NCBI RefSeq assembly: GCF_020410765.1
Contig: NZ_CP084541.1
Coordinates: forward strand, 4,359,001-4,423,000
Direction: 5' to 3'
Length of the DNA stretch: 64,000 bases
Source of the DNA: Streptomyces marincola
Lineage (GTDB): Bacteria > Actinomycetota > Actinomycetes > Streptomycetales > Streptomycetaceae
Below the pieces are notes generated by a model, which was not told the origin of the DNA, did not search any database, and saw only the letters and a program-made list of their open reading frames with translations. The translations under genes were made by a program, and so were the position numbers. Each line of letters begins with the position of its first letter. Position 1 is the first letter of the stretch. Below, one piece after another: positions 1-9,688 of this stretch.

Positions 1-1010
1 AGACGGGCGTGGGCATCGTCCGGGGGCACACGCTCCTGGCCGACGCCGTCGCGTCCAGCGTGGACGACCACGCGCGCTACGGGGGCGTGGTGCCCGAGAT
101 CGCCAGCAGGGCGCACCTGGAGGCGATGGTTCCCACGATCGAACGGGCCCTGGCGCGGGCGGGCGTGAGCGCGCGCGACCTCGACGCCGTCGCGGTCACC
201 GCGGGGCCCGGGCTCGCGGGCGCGCTGCTGGTCGGGGTCTCGGCGGCCAAGGCGTACGCCTACGCGCTGGGCAAGCCGCTGTACGGCGTCAACCACCTGG
301 CCTCGCACGTGTGCGTCGACCAGCTGGAGCACGGGCCGCTGCCGCAGCCCGTGATGGCGCTGCTGGTCTCGGGCGGCCACTCCTCGCTGCTGCTCTCCCC
401 GGACATCACCTCGGACGTGCGACCGCTCGGGGCGACGATCGACGACGCGGCGGGTGAGGCGTTCGACAAGGTGGCCCGCGTGCTCGGGCTCGGTTTCCCC
501 GGCGGCCCGGTCATCGACCGGCTCGCGCGCGAGGGCGACCGGGACGCGGTGCGCTTCCCGCGCGGCCTCACCGGGCCGAGGGACGCGCCCTACGACTTCT
601 CGTTCTCCGGGTTGAAGACGGCCGTGGCGCGCTGGGTCGAGGCGCGGCGCGCGGCGGGCGAGGACGTGCCGGTGGCCGACGTTGCCGCGTCGTTCCAGGA
701 GGCCGTCACGGACGTGCTGACGCGCAAGGCCGTGCGCGCCTGCCGCGAGCAGGGCGTGGACCACCTGATGATCGGCGGCGGCGTCGCCGCGAACTCCCGG
801 CTGCGCGCGATGGCCGAGGAACGGTGCGCCGCGGCCGGCATCACGCTGCGGGTGCCGCGCCCCGGCCTGTGCACCGACAACGGCGCGATGGTCGCGGCGC
901 TCGGTGCCGAGATGGTCGCCCGGGGGCGTGCGCCCTCGGCGCTCGGCCTGCCGGCCGACTCCTCGCTCCCGGTGACCGAGCCGCACGTGCCGGCGGTGGG
1001 CCACCGGTGA
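1..1010 (+). CDS. tsaD: tRNA N6-threonylcarbamoyladenosine transferase TsaD, 5' end cut by window
   Basis: TsaD transfers the threonylcarbamoyl group from TC-AMP to A37 of ANN-decoding tRNAs, working with TsaB and TsaE in the cytoplasm. The reading frame is open at base 1 and the visible protein begins with T-G-V-G-I-V-R-G, which lies about a dozen residues into the usual family N-terminus, so the true start is upstream of the window. The Kae1/Qri7 signatures are present: the metal-binding HLASH stretch, SGGHSSL, and the C-terminal TDNGAM motif with the metal-ligand Asp. The 3' end overlaps the next gene by four bases (GTGA), implying translational coupling. The identification is secure; only the N-terminus is missing. 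Confidence 0.95.
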   Translation, partial: TGVGIVRGHTLLADAVASSVDDHARYGGVVPEIASRAHLEAMVPTIERALARAGVSARDLDAVAVTAGPGLAGALLVGVSAAKAYAYALGKPLYGVNHLASHVCVDQLEHGPLPQPVMALLVSGGHSSLLLSPDITSDVRPLGATIDDAAGEAFDKVARVLGLGFPGGPVIDRLAREGDRDAVRFPRGLTGPRDAPYDFSFSGLKTAVARWVEARRAAGEDVPVADVAASFQEAVTDVLTRKAVRACREQGVDHLMIGGGVAANSRLRAMAEERCAAAGITLRVPRPGLCTDNGAMVAALGAEMVARGRAPSALGLPADSSLPVTEPHVPAVGHR

Positions 1011-1264
1011 CCGTCACGCTGATGTGGGAGGCCAGGGCGGCGCGGGGGCGCGGCGCCGACCTGCTGGCGTGGGCGCGCGCGCAGCCGCTGGTGCCGGGGC
1101 CCGAGCGCCGGGAGACGTTCGTGGCGCCGGGCGACCGGGTGCTGGTGATCACGTGGTGGCCCGCGGAGCCCGGGGCCGCGGACCCGCCGGAGCTGCCCGA
1201 CCCGCCGGCGGAGCTGCTGCACCGGCCGGTGCACCGCTGGCGGTTCACGCGCGTGCCGGACTGA
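1007..1264 (+). CDS. Small hypothetical protein coupled to tsaD
   Basis: This 85-residue protein has a GTG start inside the tsaD stop codon (GTGA), so it is probably translated by re-initiation. It begins [20 protein letters not shown] and contains a central VLVITWWP strand and a C-terminal PVHRWRF segment. It has no signal peptide or membrane helix. The size and the opening strand would fit a small alpha/beta fold of the dimeric alpha-beta-barrel kind, but that is a guess. I do not recognise a named family. The third-position GC bias of the frame and the 4-nt overlap are the reasons for calling it a gene. Confidence 0.7.
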   Translation: MTVTLMWEARAARGRGADLLAWARAQPLVPGPERRETFVAPGDRVLVITWWPAEPGAADPPELPDPPAELLHRPVHRWRFTRVPD

Positions 1265-1303
1265 CCGGGCGCGCCCGCCTTCTCGCGGCGCGCGCCCGCG
1301 TTC

Positions 1304-2491
1304 TCAGGGCGCGGGCCGCCCGATCAGCGCGGTGGGCGCGTCCGCGACCCGGGTGAGGAACACCGTGGCGGCGGCGGGCCCGCGCGGTTTCAGGCGCGTG
1401 CGCAGCTCCTCGGGGGTGACCGCGAACCCGCGCTTCTTGACGGTCAGGTTCCCGACCTCGCGCTCGCGCAGATACGCCCGCAGCCGTTTCAGGTTGAACG
1501 GCATGACGTCGGTGATCTCGTAGGCCGTCGCGAACGGCATGGGGCGCAGCGCGTCGGCCGTCACGTAGGCGATCCGCGGGTCGAGGAGCCGGCCCTCGAC
1601 CCGTTCCGCGACATCCGCGACCAGGCCCGCCCTGATGACGGCGCCGTCCGGCTCGTAGAGGTAGCGGCCCGGCGCGCCCGCCGGGGCCGGCCGCGCGGTC
1701 CCGGTCATGGAGTGGCCGCCGGGCAGGAGGGTGGCGCGGCGGGGGGCGGCGGGCTCCGCGCCGAACCACAGCACGGCCTCCTTGACCTCGCCGCGGTGCG
1801 AGACCCACTCCGCCTCCGCGCCGCCGGGCACGGCCTCGTGCGGCACGCCGGGCGCGACCTTCAGGGCGGCGTGCGGCACGCGGGAGGCGAGGCCGACGGC
1901 CCAGGAGAGCGGGGGCGCGTACGCCTCGGGGTCGAAGACCCGGCCGCCGCCGGTCCTGCGGCGCGCGGGGTCGACGAACGCGCCGTCGCAGCCGGAGACG
2001 TCCGTGTCCTCGACGGCGGCGCGGCGCACGGTGATCCGGTCGGCGAGGCCGAGGGCCGCGGCGTTGGCCTCGGCGACGGCGCAGGCGAGCGGCGAACGGT
2101 CCACGGCCAGCACGTCGATACCGGCCGCGGCCAGCGCGAGCGCGTCGCCGCCGATGCCGCAGCACAGGTCCGCGACGCGGCGCACGCCCCGCGCGGCGAA
2201 ACGGCCGGCGCGCCAGGCGGCGACGGGGGCGCGGGTGGCCTGCTCCACGCCGTCGGCCGTGAAGAACATCCGCGCGGCGTCGGGGCCGAACTTCGCCGCC
2301 GCGCGCTCGCGCAGCCTGGCCTGCCCGATGGCCGCGGCGACCAGGGCGGGCGGGTGGTCGCGGCGCAGCCGGGTGGCGGCGGCCAGTTCGTCGGCCGGGG
2401 CGAGGCCCGCGACCGCGGCGAGCAGGTCACGGCCCCGGTCGGTCAGCAGGGCGCGGAAGGCGTCGAGTTCGGTTGCGGCCACACGGGTCAT
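1304..2491 (-). CDS. Class I SAM-dependent methyltransferase (THUMP-like domain)
   Basis: This 395-residue cytoplasmic methyltransferase has an N-terminal helical part (about residues 1–90) and a Rossmann domain with the SAM-binding motif VADLCCGIGGDALAL followed by the acidic ribose ligand in VLAVDRSP. A later DPARRR motif is typical of the THUMP-like/DUF class found across actinobacteria. The C-terminal part (KRGFAVTPEELRTRL) resembles the THUMP-like domain that may bind RNA. The substrate is unknown. The frame stays open far upstream on the minus strand, but that extension is antisense to the deacetylase gene, so the ATG at 2491 was chosen. It is divergent from the deacetylase gene. Confidence 0.85.
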   Translation of the reverse strand: MTRVAATELDAFRALLTDRGRDLLAAVAGLAPADELAAATRLRRDHPPALVAAAIGQARLRERAAAKFGPDAARMFFTADGVEQATRAPVAAWRAGRFAARGVRRVADLCCGIGGDALALAAAGIDVLAVDRSPLACAVAEANAAALGLADRITVRRAAVEDTDVSGCDGAFVDPARRRTGGGRVFDPEAYAPPLSWAVGLASRVPHAALKVAPGVPHEAVPGGAEAEWVSHRGEVKEAVLWFGAEPAAPRRATLLPGGHSMTGTARPAPAGAPGRYLYEPDGAVIRAGLVADVAERVEGRLLDPRIAYVTADALRPMPFATAYEITDVMPFNLKRLRAYLREREVGNLTVKKRGFAVTPEELRTRLKPRGPAAATVFLTRVADAPTALIGRPAP

Positions 2492-2554
2492 TCTCCCCGC
2501 GGGCCCGGAACGGCGCGCACGGGACCGTTCCCGGGGATGGCAGCATCCCGAGCC

Positions 2555-3544
2555 ATGGGGATTATCAGACAAGTAAGACAAAACGATCGTCGGTTTCGCC
2601 GGGGAGTGCGGCGGTACGGCGCGCTCGGCGGCGCCGCGGTCCTCGCGCTTGTCTGCTCGGGGGCCGGCCTGCCGCCGCGCTTCCTCTCCGGCGATCGGGC
2701 GGAGGCGTGGGGCGGGGCCACCGTGGACGCCAACCCGCCCGCCGCGGTCGGCGCCGTCACGGCCTTCGGCCTGCCGCGCACCCGGGCGGTCGCGGAGGCG
2801 AAGGCCGCGTACGCCGACCGGCTCGAACGCGCGGAGGCGCGCCGCGTCGCCGCGGCGAAGCGCTGGGGGCTGCGCAAGGCGCCGTTGCGCGCGCCCGCGC
2901 CCCCGGAGCGCAAGCCGGAGCTTTCCACCGAGCCCGGGCACATCACGGGCTCCGGCCTGCCACCTGTGCTGGTCCGGGTGCCCACTGACGAGAAGGTGGT
3001 CTTCCTCACCGTCGACGACGGCGCGGAGAAGGACCGGGACCTGCTCGCCATGCTGCGCGAACTCGACGTCCCCTACAGCAGCTTCCTCACCGACTACGTG
3101 GCGCGGGACGACTACGGGTACTTCCGCGAGGCCCACCCGGACGGCACCGGGGTGCACAACCACACGGTGACCCACCCCGAGCTGCCCCGGCTCCCGTACG
3201 CCAAGCAGCGCGCCGAGATCTGCCGGCAGCAGGACATCCTCGAACGCGAGTTCGGTGTGCGCCCCGAGCTCTTCCGTCCCCCCTACGGCGCCTACGACCG
3301 CGACACGCTGCGCGCCGCGGCCTCGTGCGGCGTGACGGCCGTGCCCCTCTGGGCGGAGGAGGCGTTCCCCGACCGCATCGAGTGGGGGCGCGCCGACCGG
3401 AAGTTCCACCCGGGCGACATCATCCTCAGCCATTTCCGCGGCCCGGGGGAGTGGGACGGCGACATGGCGGACATGGTCCGCCGCGTGCTCGCCACCGCGA
3501 CCGAGCAGGGCTTCGCCCTGGCCCGGCTGGAGGACTACCTCTAG
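2555..3544 (+). CDS. Secreted or membrane-anchored polysaccharide deacetylase (NodB domain)
   Basis: This is a family CE4 metal-dependent N-deacetylase, probably acting on peptidoglycan or chitin-like polymers. The 329-residue protein has a positive N-terminus, one hydrophobic segment (YGALGGAAVLALVCSGAG), a charged Ala-rich linker, and a NodB domain from about residue 135. The domain motifs are visible: TVDDG (canonical TFDDG, with catalytic base and metal Asp), HTVTH (zinc histidines), RPPYGAYD and a late ILSHF. Both metal histidines and the first Asp pair are retained, so it should be active. An in-frame ATG at 2537 is an alternative start. It stands alone, divergent from the methyltransferase gene. 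Confidence 0.85.
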   Translation: MGIIRQVRQNDRRFRRGVRRYGALGGAAVLALVCSGAGLPPRFLSGDRAEAWGGATVDANPPAAVGAVTAFGLPRTRAVAEAKAAYADRLERAEARRVAAAKRWGLRKAPLRAPAPPERKPELSTEPGHITGSGLPPVLVRVPTDEKVVFLTVDDGAEKDRDLLAMLRELDVPYSSFLTDYVARDDYGYFREAHPDGTGVHNHTVTHPELPRLPYAKQRAEICRQQDILEREFGVRPELFRPPYGAYDRDTLRAAASCGVTAVPLWAEEAFPDRIEWGRADRKFHPGDIILSHFRGPGEWDGDMADMVRRVLATATEQGFALARLEDYL

Positions 3545-3596
3545 GAACCTCGACCGGAGACATCGGTTCTGCCGTCCACGCCGGAAAGGTCCGCCC

Positions 3597-4103
3597 ATGC
3601 CAGTCCCCGCCGAGTTCCCGGATCGCGCCCAGGGCGAGGGGCGCCCGCCGATGGACATGGACGCCTCGCCGCGCGATCGGGACGCGTCCCTGGTGTCGTC
3701 GCTGCCGTCGGTCGGAGCGGTCGCCCTCGGCGGCGCGGCCGGAGCGGGCGCCCGGTACGGGATGGAGCGTCTCTGGCCCGCCGGCGGCGGCGACCTGCCG
3801 TGGGCCGCCTTCGGTGTCAACGTCGCCGGTTGCGCGGTGATGGGCGTGGTGGTGGTGCTCTGCATGGAGGTGTGGACGGTGTCGCCGCTGGTGCGGCCGT
3901 TCCTGGCGACGGGCTTCCTCGGCGGGTTCACCACGCTGTCCACGTACGCCGCGGACACGGAGCGGCTGGCCCGGCTCGGTGAGCCGGGGGCGGCGCTGCT
4001 GTACTACGCGGCCACGCTCGCGGCGGCTCTGGCCGCGGTGGCGCTGTCCTCGTCGCTCACGAGGCGGATCGCCTCGGCCCTGCGGGCGGGGGCGCGCGGG
4101 TGA
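3597..4103 (+). CDS. crcB: Fluoride channel subunit, CrcB/Fluc family (first of pair)
   Basis: CrcB/Fluc proteins form dimeric fluoride-selective channels that expel F- from the cytoplasm. This 168-residue copy has the family landmarks: GGAAGAGARYG in helix 1, the N-rich GVNVAGCAVMG in helix 2, and GFLGGFTTLSTYA, the Phe/Thr-rich pore motif. Four hydrophobic helices can be counted. A hydrophilic extension of about 38 residues precedes helix 1; an internal ATG near 3652 would shorten it. GGAAAGG lies 11 bases upstream of the chosen ATG. It overlaps the second crcB gene by GTGA, so the two are almost certainly co-translated as a heterodimer. Confidence 0.9.
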   Translation: MPVPAEFPDRAQGEGRPPMDMDASPRDRDASLVSSLPSVGAVALGGAAGAGARYGMERLWPAGGGDLPWAAFGVNVAGCAVMGVVVVLCMEVWTVSPLVRPFLATGFLGGFTTLSTYAADTERLARLGEPGAALLYYAATLAAALAAVALSSSLTRRIASALRAGARG

Positions 4104-4474
4104 ACCTCCTGCTGGTGCTCATCGGAGGCGCGGCGGGAGCCTCGGCGCGGTTCCTCATCGACCGGGCGGTGCAGCGCGGGCAGGCCACGGAGTTCCCCTG
4201 GGGCACCTTCGCGGCCAACACGCTGGGCTGCCTCCTGGTCGGCGTGCTCACCGGAGCGGTGCTGGCGCAGGCCGCCACGGAACGGGTGTACCTGCTCGTG
4301 GGCACGGGCCTGTGCGGGGCGCTCACGACCTACTCGACGTTCGCCTGGGAGACCGTGCACCTGGCGCGGTCGGGGCAGACGGTCCGCGCGGCCGGCAGCG
4401 CCGCCTCCACCGTGCTGGCCGGTCTGGGAGCCGTGCTGATCGGGCTGACCGCCGCCCGCGTCCTCTGGCCGTGA
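4100..4474 (+). CDS. crcB: Fluoride channel subunit, CrcB/Fluc family (second of pair)
   Basis: This 124-residue membrane protein is close to the standard Fluc length. It shows GGAAGASARFL, the helix-2 motif FAANTLGCLLVG and the pore motif GLCGALTTYSTFAWE. The start is the GTG inside the preceding stop (GTGA overlap). Tandem pairs of this kind usually make antiparallel heterodimers, each subunit inserting in one orientation, whereas lone genes make dual-topology homodimers (family knowledge). I looked for a crcB-type fluoride riboswitch in the 50 bases before the pair and did not find one. Confidence 0.9.
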   Translation: MNLLLVLIGGAAGASARFLIDRAVQRGQATEFPWGTFAANTLGCLLVGVLTGAVLAQAATERVYLLVGTGLCGALTTYSTFAWETVHLARSGQTVRAAGSAASTVLAGLGAVLIGLTAARVLWP

Positions 4475-4661
4475 GCCGTGAGCCGTGAGCCGCGCCCGCC
4501 CGCTGTCCCGGGCGGCGCGGGCGCGCACCTGCCCGCCATACGGGGTCCTCACCCGCGCACGTCAGGCGAGCCACGGGCGCCCGACCCCGCCGATCCCGAT
4601 GCTCGGGTCGAGCGGCGCCGCAGGGCCGCTCCACCCCGTTCCGCACCCCCATGGAGGCCCC

Positions 4662-5636
4662 GTGCCCGCACTTCCGCCGCCCCCGACCCCGTACCTGGAG
4701 CCCGCCGCCAGAGAACTGACCGAGGCGACCGCTCCCCACCCCCGCATCTACGAAGTGCCGCCGGAGCAGGGGCGCGACATCCTGCTCGGGTTGCAGAGCG
4801 GCGAAGGCGTGGAGCGCCCGGACGTCGATGAGGACTGGGTGACCGTCGACGCCGGGGAGTTCGGGCAGGTCCGTACCCGGATCATCAAGCCCCGGGGGGT
4901 CACCGAGCCGTTGCCCGTGGTGTTCTACATCCACGGCGCCGGCTGGGTGTTCGGTGACGAGAAGACGCATGACCGGCTCTTCCGCGAGCTCGTGGTGGGA
5001 GCGGGCGCGGCGGGCGTCTTCCCGGTCTACGACCGGGCGCCGGAAGCCAGGTACCCCACCCAGGTGGAACAGAACTACGCCGTCGGCCAGTGGGTCGCGG
5101 GGCACGGCTCCGCGCACGGCCTGGACACGTCGCGGATCGCCGTGACAGGTGAGTCGGTCGGCGGCTGCATGGCCACGGTCTTCGCGCTGATGAACAAGGA
5201 GCGCGGCGGACTCGACCTCAAGGCGCAGGTCCTGCTCTACCCGGTGGCGGACGCCGACTTCGAGACGGCCTCGTACCAGCAGTTCGCCGACGGCTACTAC
5301 CTGACCCGCGACGGCATGATCTGGTTCTGGGACCACTACGCCCCCGACCGGGAACGCCGCTCGGAACCGTACGCCTCGCCACTCCGCGCGAGCATCGACC
5401 AGCTCAAGGGGCTGCCCAGGACGCTCGTCATCACCGACGAGGCCGATGTGCTGCGCGACGAGGGGGAGGCCTACGCGGCCAAGCTGCGCGAGGCGGGAGT
5501 GGACGTCACGGCCGTCCGGGTGGCGGGGATGGTCCACGACTTCCTGCTTCTGGACAGCCTGCGGGACACCCGCGCGGCGAACGTCGCCCGGCACCTGGCC
5601 ATCGACGCGCTGCGCTCCGCACTGCACGAGAGCTGA
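4662..5636 (+). CDS. Alpha/beta hydrolase, HSL-type esterase
   Basis: This 324-residue protein belongs to the hormone-sensitive-lipase-like branch of alpha/beta hydrolases. The oxyanion-hole motif is HGAGW (canonical HGGGW), the nucleophile elbow is GESVGG (canonical GDSAGG, Ser nucleophile), the acid lies in the TDEADVLRDEG region and the base His in MVHDF. There is no signal peptide, so it is likely a cytoplasmic carboxylesterase of unknown substrate. The start is GTG 4662, with GGAGG 4 bases upstream; a longer reading frame upstream begins in low-quality sequence just after crcB and lacks such a site. A hairpin terminator follows at 5743. Confidence 0.85.
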   Translation: MPALPPPPTPYLEPAARELTEATAPHPRIYEVPPEQGRDILLGLQSGEGVERPDVDEDWVTVDAGEFGQVRTRIIKPRGVTEPLPVVFYIHGAGWVFGDEKTHDRLFRELVVGAGAAGVFPVYDRAPEARYPTQVEQNYAVGQWVAGHGSAHGLDTSRIAVTGESVGGCMATVFALMNKERGGLDLKAQVLLYPVADADFETASYQQFADGYYLTRDGMIWFWDHYAPDRERRSEPYASPLRASIDQLKGLPRTLVITDEADVLRDEGEAYAAKLREAGVDVTAVRVAGMVHDFLLLDSLRDTRAANVARHLAIDALRSALHES

Positions 5637-5742
5637 GCCCCCGCCCCCGGCTTCCCGCGCCCGCCGCCGGCCCTGGCCCGCGCCCCCGCCCCTGATCACC
5701 CGCCGTCTGCCTCGTCCGCGGCTCCGTGCGGAGGCGGGGGCT

Positions 5743-5770
5743 CCGGCGCGTCCGTCCCCGGACGCGCCGG
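5743..5770. terminator. Hairpin terminator after the esterase gene
   Basis: There is a perfect 12-bp GC stem (5743–5754 with 5759–5770) and a 4-base loop. It lies about 105 bases after the esterase stop and before the groES promoter, and it has no U-tract, which is usual for high-GC actinobacterial terminators. The rest of 5637–5870 holds no credible gene. Confidence 0.6.
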
Positions 5771-5875
5771 GGGGCGCGCCGGGGCGCAGGGGGGGCGCAA
5801 CGGGTCAACCGCCCCCGGTCAACGGGCGTTTCGGGTGCTCACGCGCCGTTCGCGACGGGTGTCCGCCGCGGGTGG

Positions 5876-5902
5876 CTGGCACTCTAGTTGACTGAGTGCT
5901 AA
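5876..5902. promoter_or_regulatory. CIRCE operator 1 (HrcA site) before groES
   Basis: The sequence is CTGGCACTC, nine bases, then GAGTGCTAA; the consensus is TTAGCACTC-N9-GAGTGCTAA. The left arm differs from consensus at two positions and the right arm is perfect. HrcA binds CIRCE and represses groESL at normal temperature (established for Streptomyces and Bacillus). The spacer of this element contains the -35 hexamer of the predicted promoter. Confidence 0.9.
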
Positions 5903-5916
5903 CCGCCGCATAGTCT
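5888..5916 (+). promoter_or_regulatory. Vegetative (HrdB-type) promoter of groES-groEL
   Basis: TTGACT (5888–5893) is separated by 17 bases from TAGTCT (5911–5916), a good match to the Streptomyces vegetative consensus. Transcription would start near 5923, giving a leader of about 125 bases. The -35 lies inside CIRCE 1, and the predicted start coincides with the left edge of CIRCE 2. Confidence 0.75.
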
Positions 5917-5921
5917 CGACG

Positions 5922-5948
5922 CTGGCACTCTCCCTACGGGAGTGCCAG
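5922..5948. promoter_or_regulatory. CIRCE-like operator 2 before groES
   Basis: The sequence is CTGGCACTC, nine bases, then GAGTGCCAG. The two arms are perfect complements, and the spacing is identical to CIRCE. It begins at the predicted transcription start, so HrcA bound here could block clearance, and the transcript would begin with a hairpin. Confidence 0.8.
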
Positions 5949-6049
5949 ATCGCGCGACAGGCGGACCCGGCACCCGCGACGACGGGTTCACCACGTCGCC
6001 ATCCAGCCATAGAAAACCCCGTGAGATCTCCGAAGGGGGAGGTCGGATC

Positions 6050-6358
6050 GTGACGACCGCCAGCTCCAAGGTTGCCATCAAGCCGCTTGAGGACCGCATC
6101 GTGGTCCAGCCGCTCGACGCCGAGCAGACCACGGCCTCGGGCCTGGTCATTCCCGACACGGCCAAGGAGAAGCCCCAGGAGGGCACCGTCCTCGCCGTCG
6201 GTCCCGGCCGCTTCGAGGACGGCAACCGCCTGCCGCTCGACGTGAAGGTCGGCGACATCGTGCTGTACAGCAAGTACGGCGGCACCGAGGTGAAGTACAA
6301 CAACGAGGAGTACCTCGTCCTCTCCGCTCGTGACGTGCTGGCGATCATCGAAAAGTGA
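6050..6358 (+). CDS. groES: Co-chaperonin GroES (Cpn10)
   Basis: GroES caps the GroEL cylinder and closes the folding chamber. The 102-residue protein opens [20 protein letters not shown] and carries the mobile-loop region around [20 protein letters not shown] and the conserved KYGGTEVKY strand. Length and sequence are fully standard. The GTG start at 6050 is preceded by a strong GGGGGAGG site. It is transcribed from the CIRCE-controlled promoter with groEL, 93 bases downstream. The gap between the two genes can fold into a GC hairpin, a place where groESL messages are often processed in other bacteria. Confidence 0.97.
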   Translation: MTTASSKVAIKPLEDRIVVQPLDAEQTTASGLVIPDTAKEKPQEGTVLAVGPGRFEDGNRLPLDVKVGDIVLYSKYGGTEVKYNNEEYLVLSARDVLAIIEK

Positions 6359-8077
<1,719 letters not shown>

Positions 8078-8098
8078 CCCGGGCGCTTCCGCGCTTCG

Positions 8099-8140
8099 CG
8101 GGCCCGGGCCACCGCCTTCACCTGCGGTGGCCCGGGCCCG
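8099..8140. terminator. Bidirectional terminator between groEL and the SDR gene
   Basis: There is a perfect 17-bp stem (8099–8115 with 8124–8140) and an 8-base loop, between two convergent genes that end at 8077 and 8144. It probably serves both. Confidence 0.8.
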
Positions 8141-8143
8141 TTC

Positions 8144-8998
8144 TCAGTCTCCCTGCCGAATCGTTTCCCCCAGCGCGCCGCCGCGTCCCGCCGCCGGCTG
8201 CCTCCCGTGGCCGCCGGCCGCGCCGTGCCGCGGGCCGAACCTGCGGCCCGCCCGGGACGAGATGGCGCCGAGCGCGCCGCGCGGCGCCAGCCGGGCCGCC
8301 GCCATCAGGACCTTGTACCTGGGGTCGGGAACGCTGACCGTCCGCCGCCTCGCCAGGTCACGCAGCGCCGCGTCCACCACGCGGTCCGCGTCCAGCCACA
8401 TCCACCCGGGGATGTTGTCCGTGCCGAGGCCGGCCCGCTCGTGGAACTCGGTGCGCACGAACCCGGGGCACAGCGCCATCAGGCGCACCCCGCTGCCCGC
8501 GAGGTCGTGGGCCGCGCCCTCGGTGAACCGGACCACCCACGCCTTCGACGCGCCGTAGGTGCCGCGCGGCAGGAACGCGGCCACCGAGGCCACGTTCACC
8601 ACGCCGCCCCGGCCGCGCTGCCGCATCGGCCCCGCGGCTGCCGTCGTCAGGCGAAGCACCGCCTCGCAGTGCACCGTGAGCATCCGCAGCTCGTCGGCCA
8701 CCGGCACCTCCAGGTAGGCGCCCTTCTGCCCGAAGCCCGCGTTGTTGATCAGCAGGTCCACCGGGCGGCGCGGATCGGACAACCGCGCCTCGACCGCGGC
8801 GATGCCCTCGTCGGACGCCAGGTCGGCCCGGAGCACGGCCGCCTCCACTCCGTGCCGGTCGTGCAGCTCGGCGGCCTGCCGCCGCAGCGCCCCGGCGTCG
8901 CGGGCCACCAGCACCAGGTCGTGCCGGTCGCGGGCCAGCCGACGGGCGAACGCGGCGCCGATCCCGGACGTCGCTCCCGTCACCAATGCAGTTGTCAT
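8144..8998 (-). CDS. Short-chain dehydrogenase/reductase (classical SDR)
   Basis: This 284-residue oxidoreductase has the classical SDR architecture. The cofactor motif TGATSGIG lies at residues 7–14, NNAG appears in the fourth strand region, and a catalytic Ser sits in NVASVAAF. The catalytic pair Tyr/Lys is in YGASK. Basic residues after strand 2 (VARDAGALRR) favour NADP(H). About 25 residues after the core domain are Gly/Arg-rich and look unstructured. The substrate cannot be told from the sequence. The gene is convergent with groEL and stands alone. Confidence 0.85.
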   Translation of the reverse strand: MTTALVTGATSGIGAAFARRLARDRHDLVLVARDAGALRRQAAELHDRHGVEAAVLRADLASDEGIAAVEARLSDPRRPVDLLINNAGFGQKGAYLEVPVADELRMLTVHCEAVLRLTTAAAGPMRQRGRGGVVNVASVAAFLPRGTYGASKAWVVRFTEGAAHDLAGSGVRLMALCPGFVRTEFHERAGLGTDNIPGWMWLDADRVVDAALRDLARRRTVSVPDPRYKVLMAAARLAPRGALGAISSRAGRRFGPRHGAAGGHGRQPAAGRGGALGETIRQGD

Positions 8999-9054
8999 AC
9001 CACGACCGTAGTGGGCGCCGGGGCGCGCCCGACGCGGGCGGGGCGGGTCCGCGG

Positions 9055-9372
9055 CTACGGCCTGGCCCTGCGCGCGCCGGCGTCCACCAGGTCACGGCGG
9101 GCCCGGCCGAGCAGCTCCTCGCGCTCGTCCTCCGTCAGGCCGCCCCACACGCCGTACGGCTCGCGCACCGACAGGGCGTGCGCCGCGCACTCGGCCCGCA
9201 CCGGGCAGCGCATGCACACTTCCTTCGCCGCTTCTTCGCGGGAGCTGCGCGCGGCGCCGCGCTCCCCCTCCGGGTGGAAGAACAGTGAGCTGTCCACGCC
9301 CCGGCAGGCGGCCAGCAGTTGCCAGTCCCACAGGTCGGCGTTGGGGCCAGGAAGGCGGGAGAAATCTGCCAT
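9055..9372 (-). CDS. whiD: WhiB-like iron-sulfur regulator WhiD
   Basis: WhiD is a Wbl protein needed for spore septation and wall maturation in Streptomyces; Wbl proteins bind a [4Fe-4S] cluster and partner region 4 of the principal sigma factor. The 105-residue sequence has the four cluster cysteines at 23, 53, 56 and 62 (CMRC core) and the GVWGG turn followed by acidic residues. The opening MADFSRLPGPNADLWDWQLL is characteristic of WhiD. Its position divergent from bldM matches the known Streptomyces arrangement. The promoter region is shared with bldM in 9373–9688. Arginines at the C-terminus (GARRARP) could contact DNA. Confidence 0.92.
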   Translation of the reverse strand: MADFSRLPGPNADLWDWQLLAACRGVDSSLFFHPEGERGAARSSREEAAKEVCMRCPVRAECAAHALSVREPYGVWGGLTEDEREELLGRARRDLVDAGARRARP

Positions 9373-9565
9373 GACAGTGTCCCATCGTCATCGAGGCTGG
9401 AGGAAGGGATGTAAATATGACTACCAGCTGAATATAGCGCTATCCCCTCCAAGTCGGTCCATAAGCCCTTGAAAGGGCAAAAACGGATGTTCGGCGTGTT
9501 TAGCCGGTGCCGCGACGGCGTGACGATGCGGTCACGTACAGTGCTGCTGCTGTGAGGTTGGAGGC

Positions 9566-9593
9566 CGTAACTCTTTCGGGTGACCGTCGTTGA
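9566..9593 (+). promoter_or_regulatory. BldN-type promoter of bldM
   Basis: CGTAAC (9566–9571), 16 bases, then CGTTGA (9588–9593). I recall this pairing and spacing as the motif of the sigma-BldN-dependent bldM promoter in S. coelicolor. Transcription would start near 9600, leaving a leader of about 90 bases. The match to a known developmental circuit makes a chance hit unlikely. Confidence 0.8.
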
Positions 9594-9607
9594 GAGGGCG
9601 GAGGCGG

Positions 9608-9624
9608 TTGACACGGCTTGTCAA
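9608..9624. promoter_or_regulatory. Perfect inverted repeat in the bldM leader
   Basis: TTGACA, five bases, TGTCAA. It lies just downstream of the predicted BldN-dependent start and contains a GACAC, the core recognised by WhiA. A second GACAC occurs at about 9637–9641. It could be an operator or part of a second (sporulation-phase) bldM promoter. The rest of the 316-base whiD–bldM gap is AT-richer than its neighbours but shows no gene. Confidence 0.5.
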
Positions 9625-9688
9625 TCGCACAGGTGACGACACACGACTGCCTGGAGGCTCAAGTGCGCATCAGCTGCGGAGGGCGACC

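Noticed and set aside
1245..2165. Long minus-strand reading frame in the methyltransferase gene, rich in Arg/Pro/Gly
   Set aside because: It is an out-of-frame shadow of the methyltransferase gene with a noise-like composition.
3545..3596. Possible fluoride riboswitch before the crcB pair
   Set aside because: The 52-base gap is too short for the full crcB motif, and the conserved pseudoknot sequences are not present.
9465..9478. GCCCTT/AAGGGC and ATAGCGCTAT palindromes in the whiD leader
   Set aside because: They are short and match no regulator site I can name; chance is likely in an AT-richer stretch.
9135..9614. Minus-strand frame spanning the whiD promoter and part of whiD
   Set aside because: It is out of frame with WhiD and crosses the bldM promoter; no family features.
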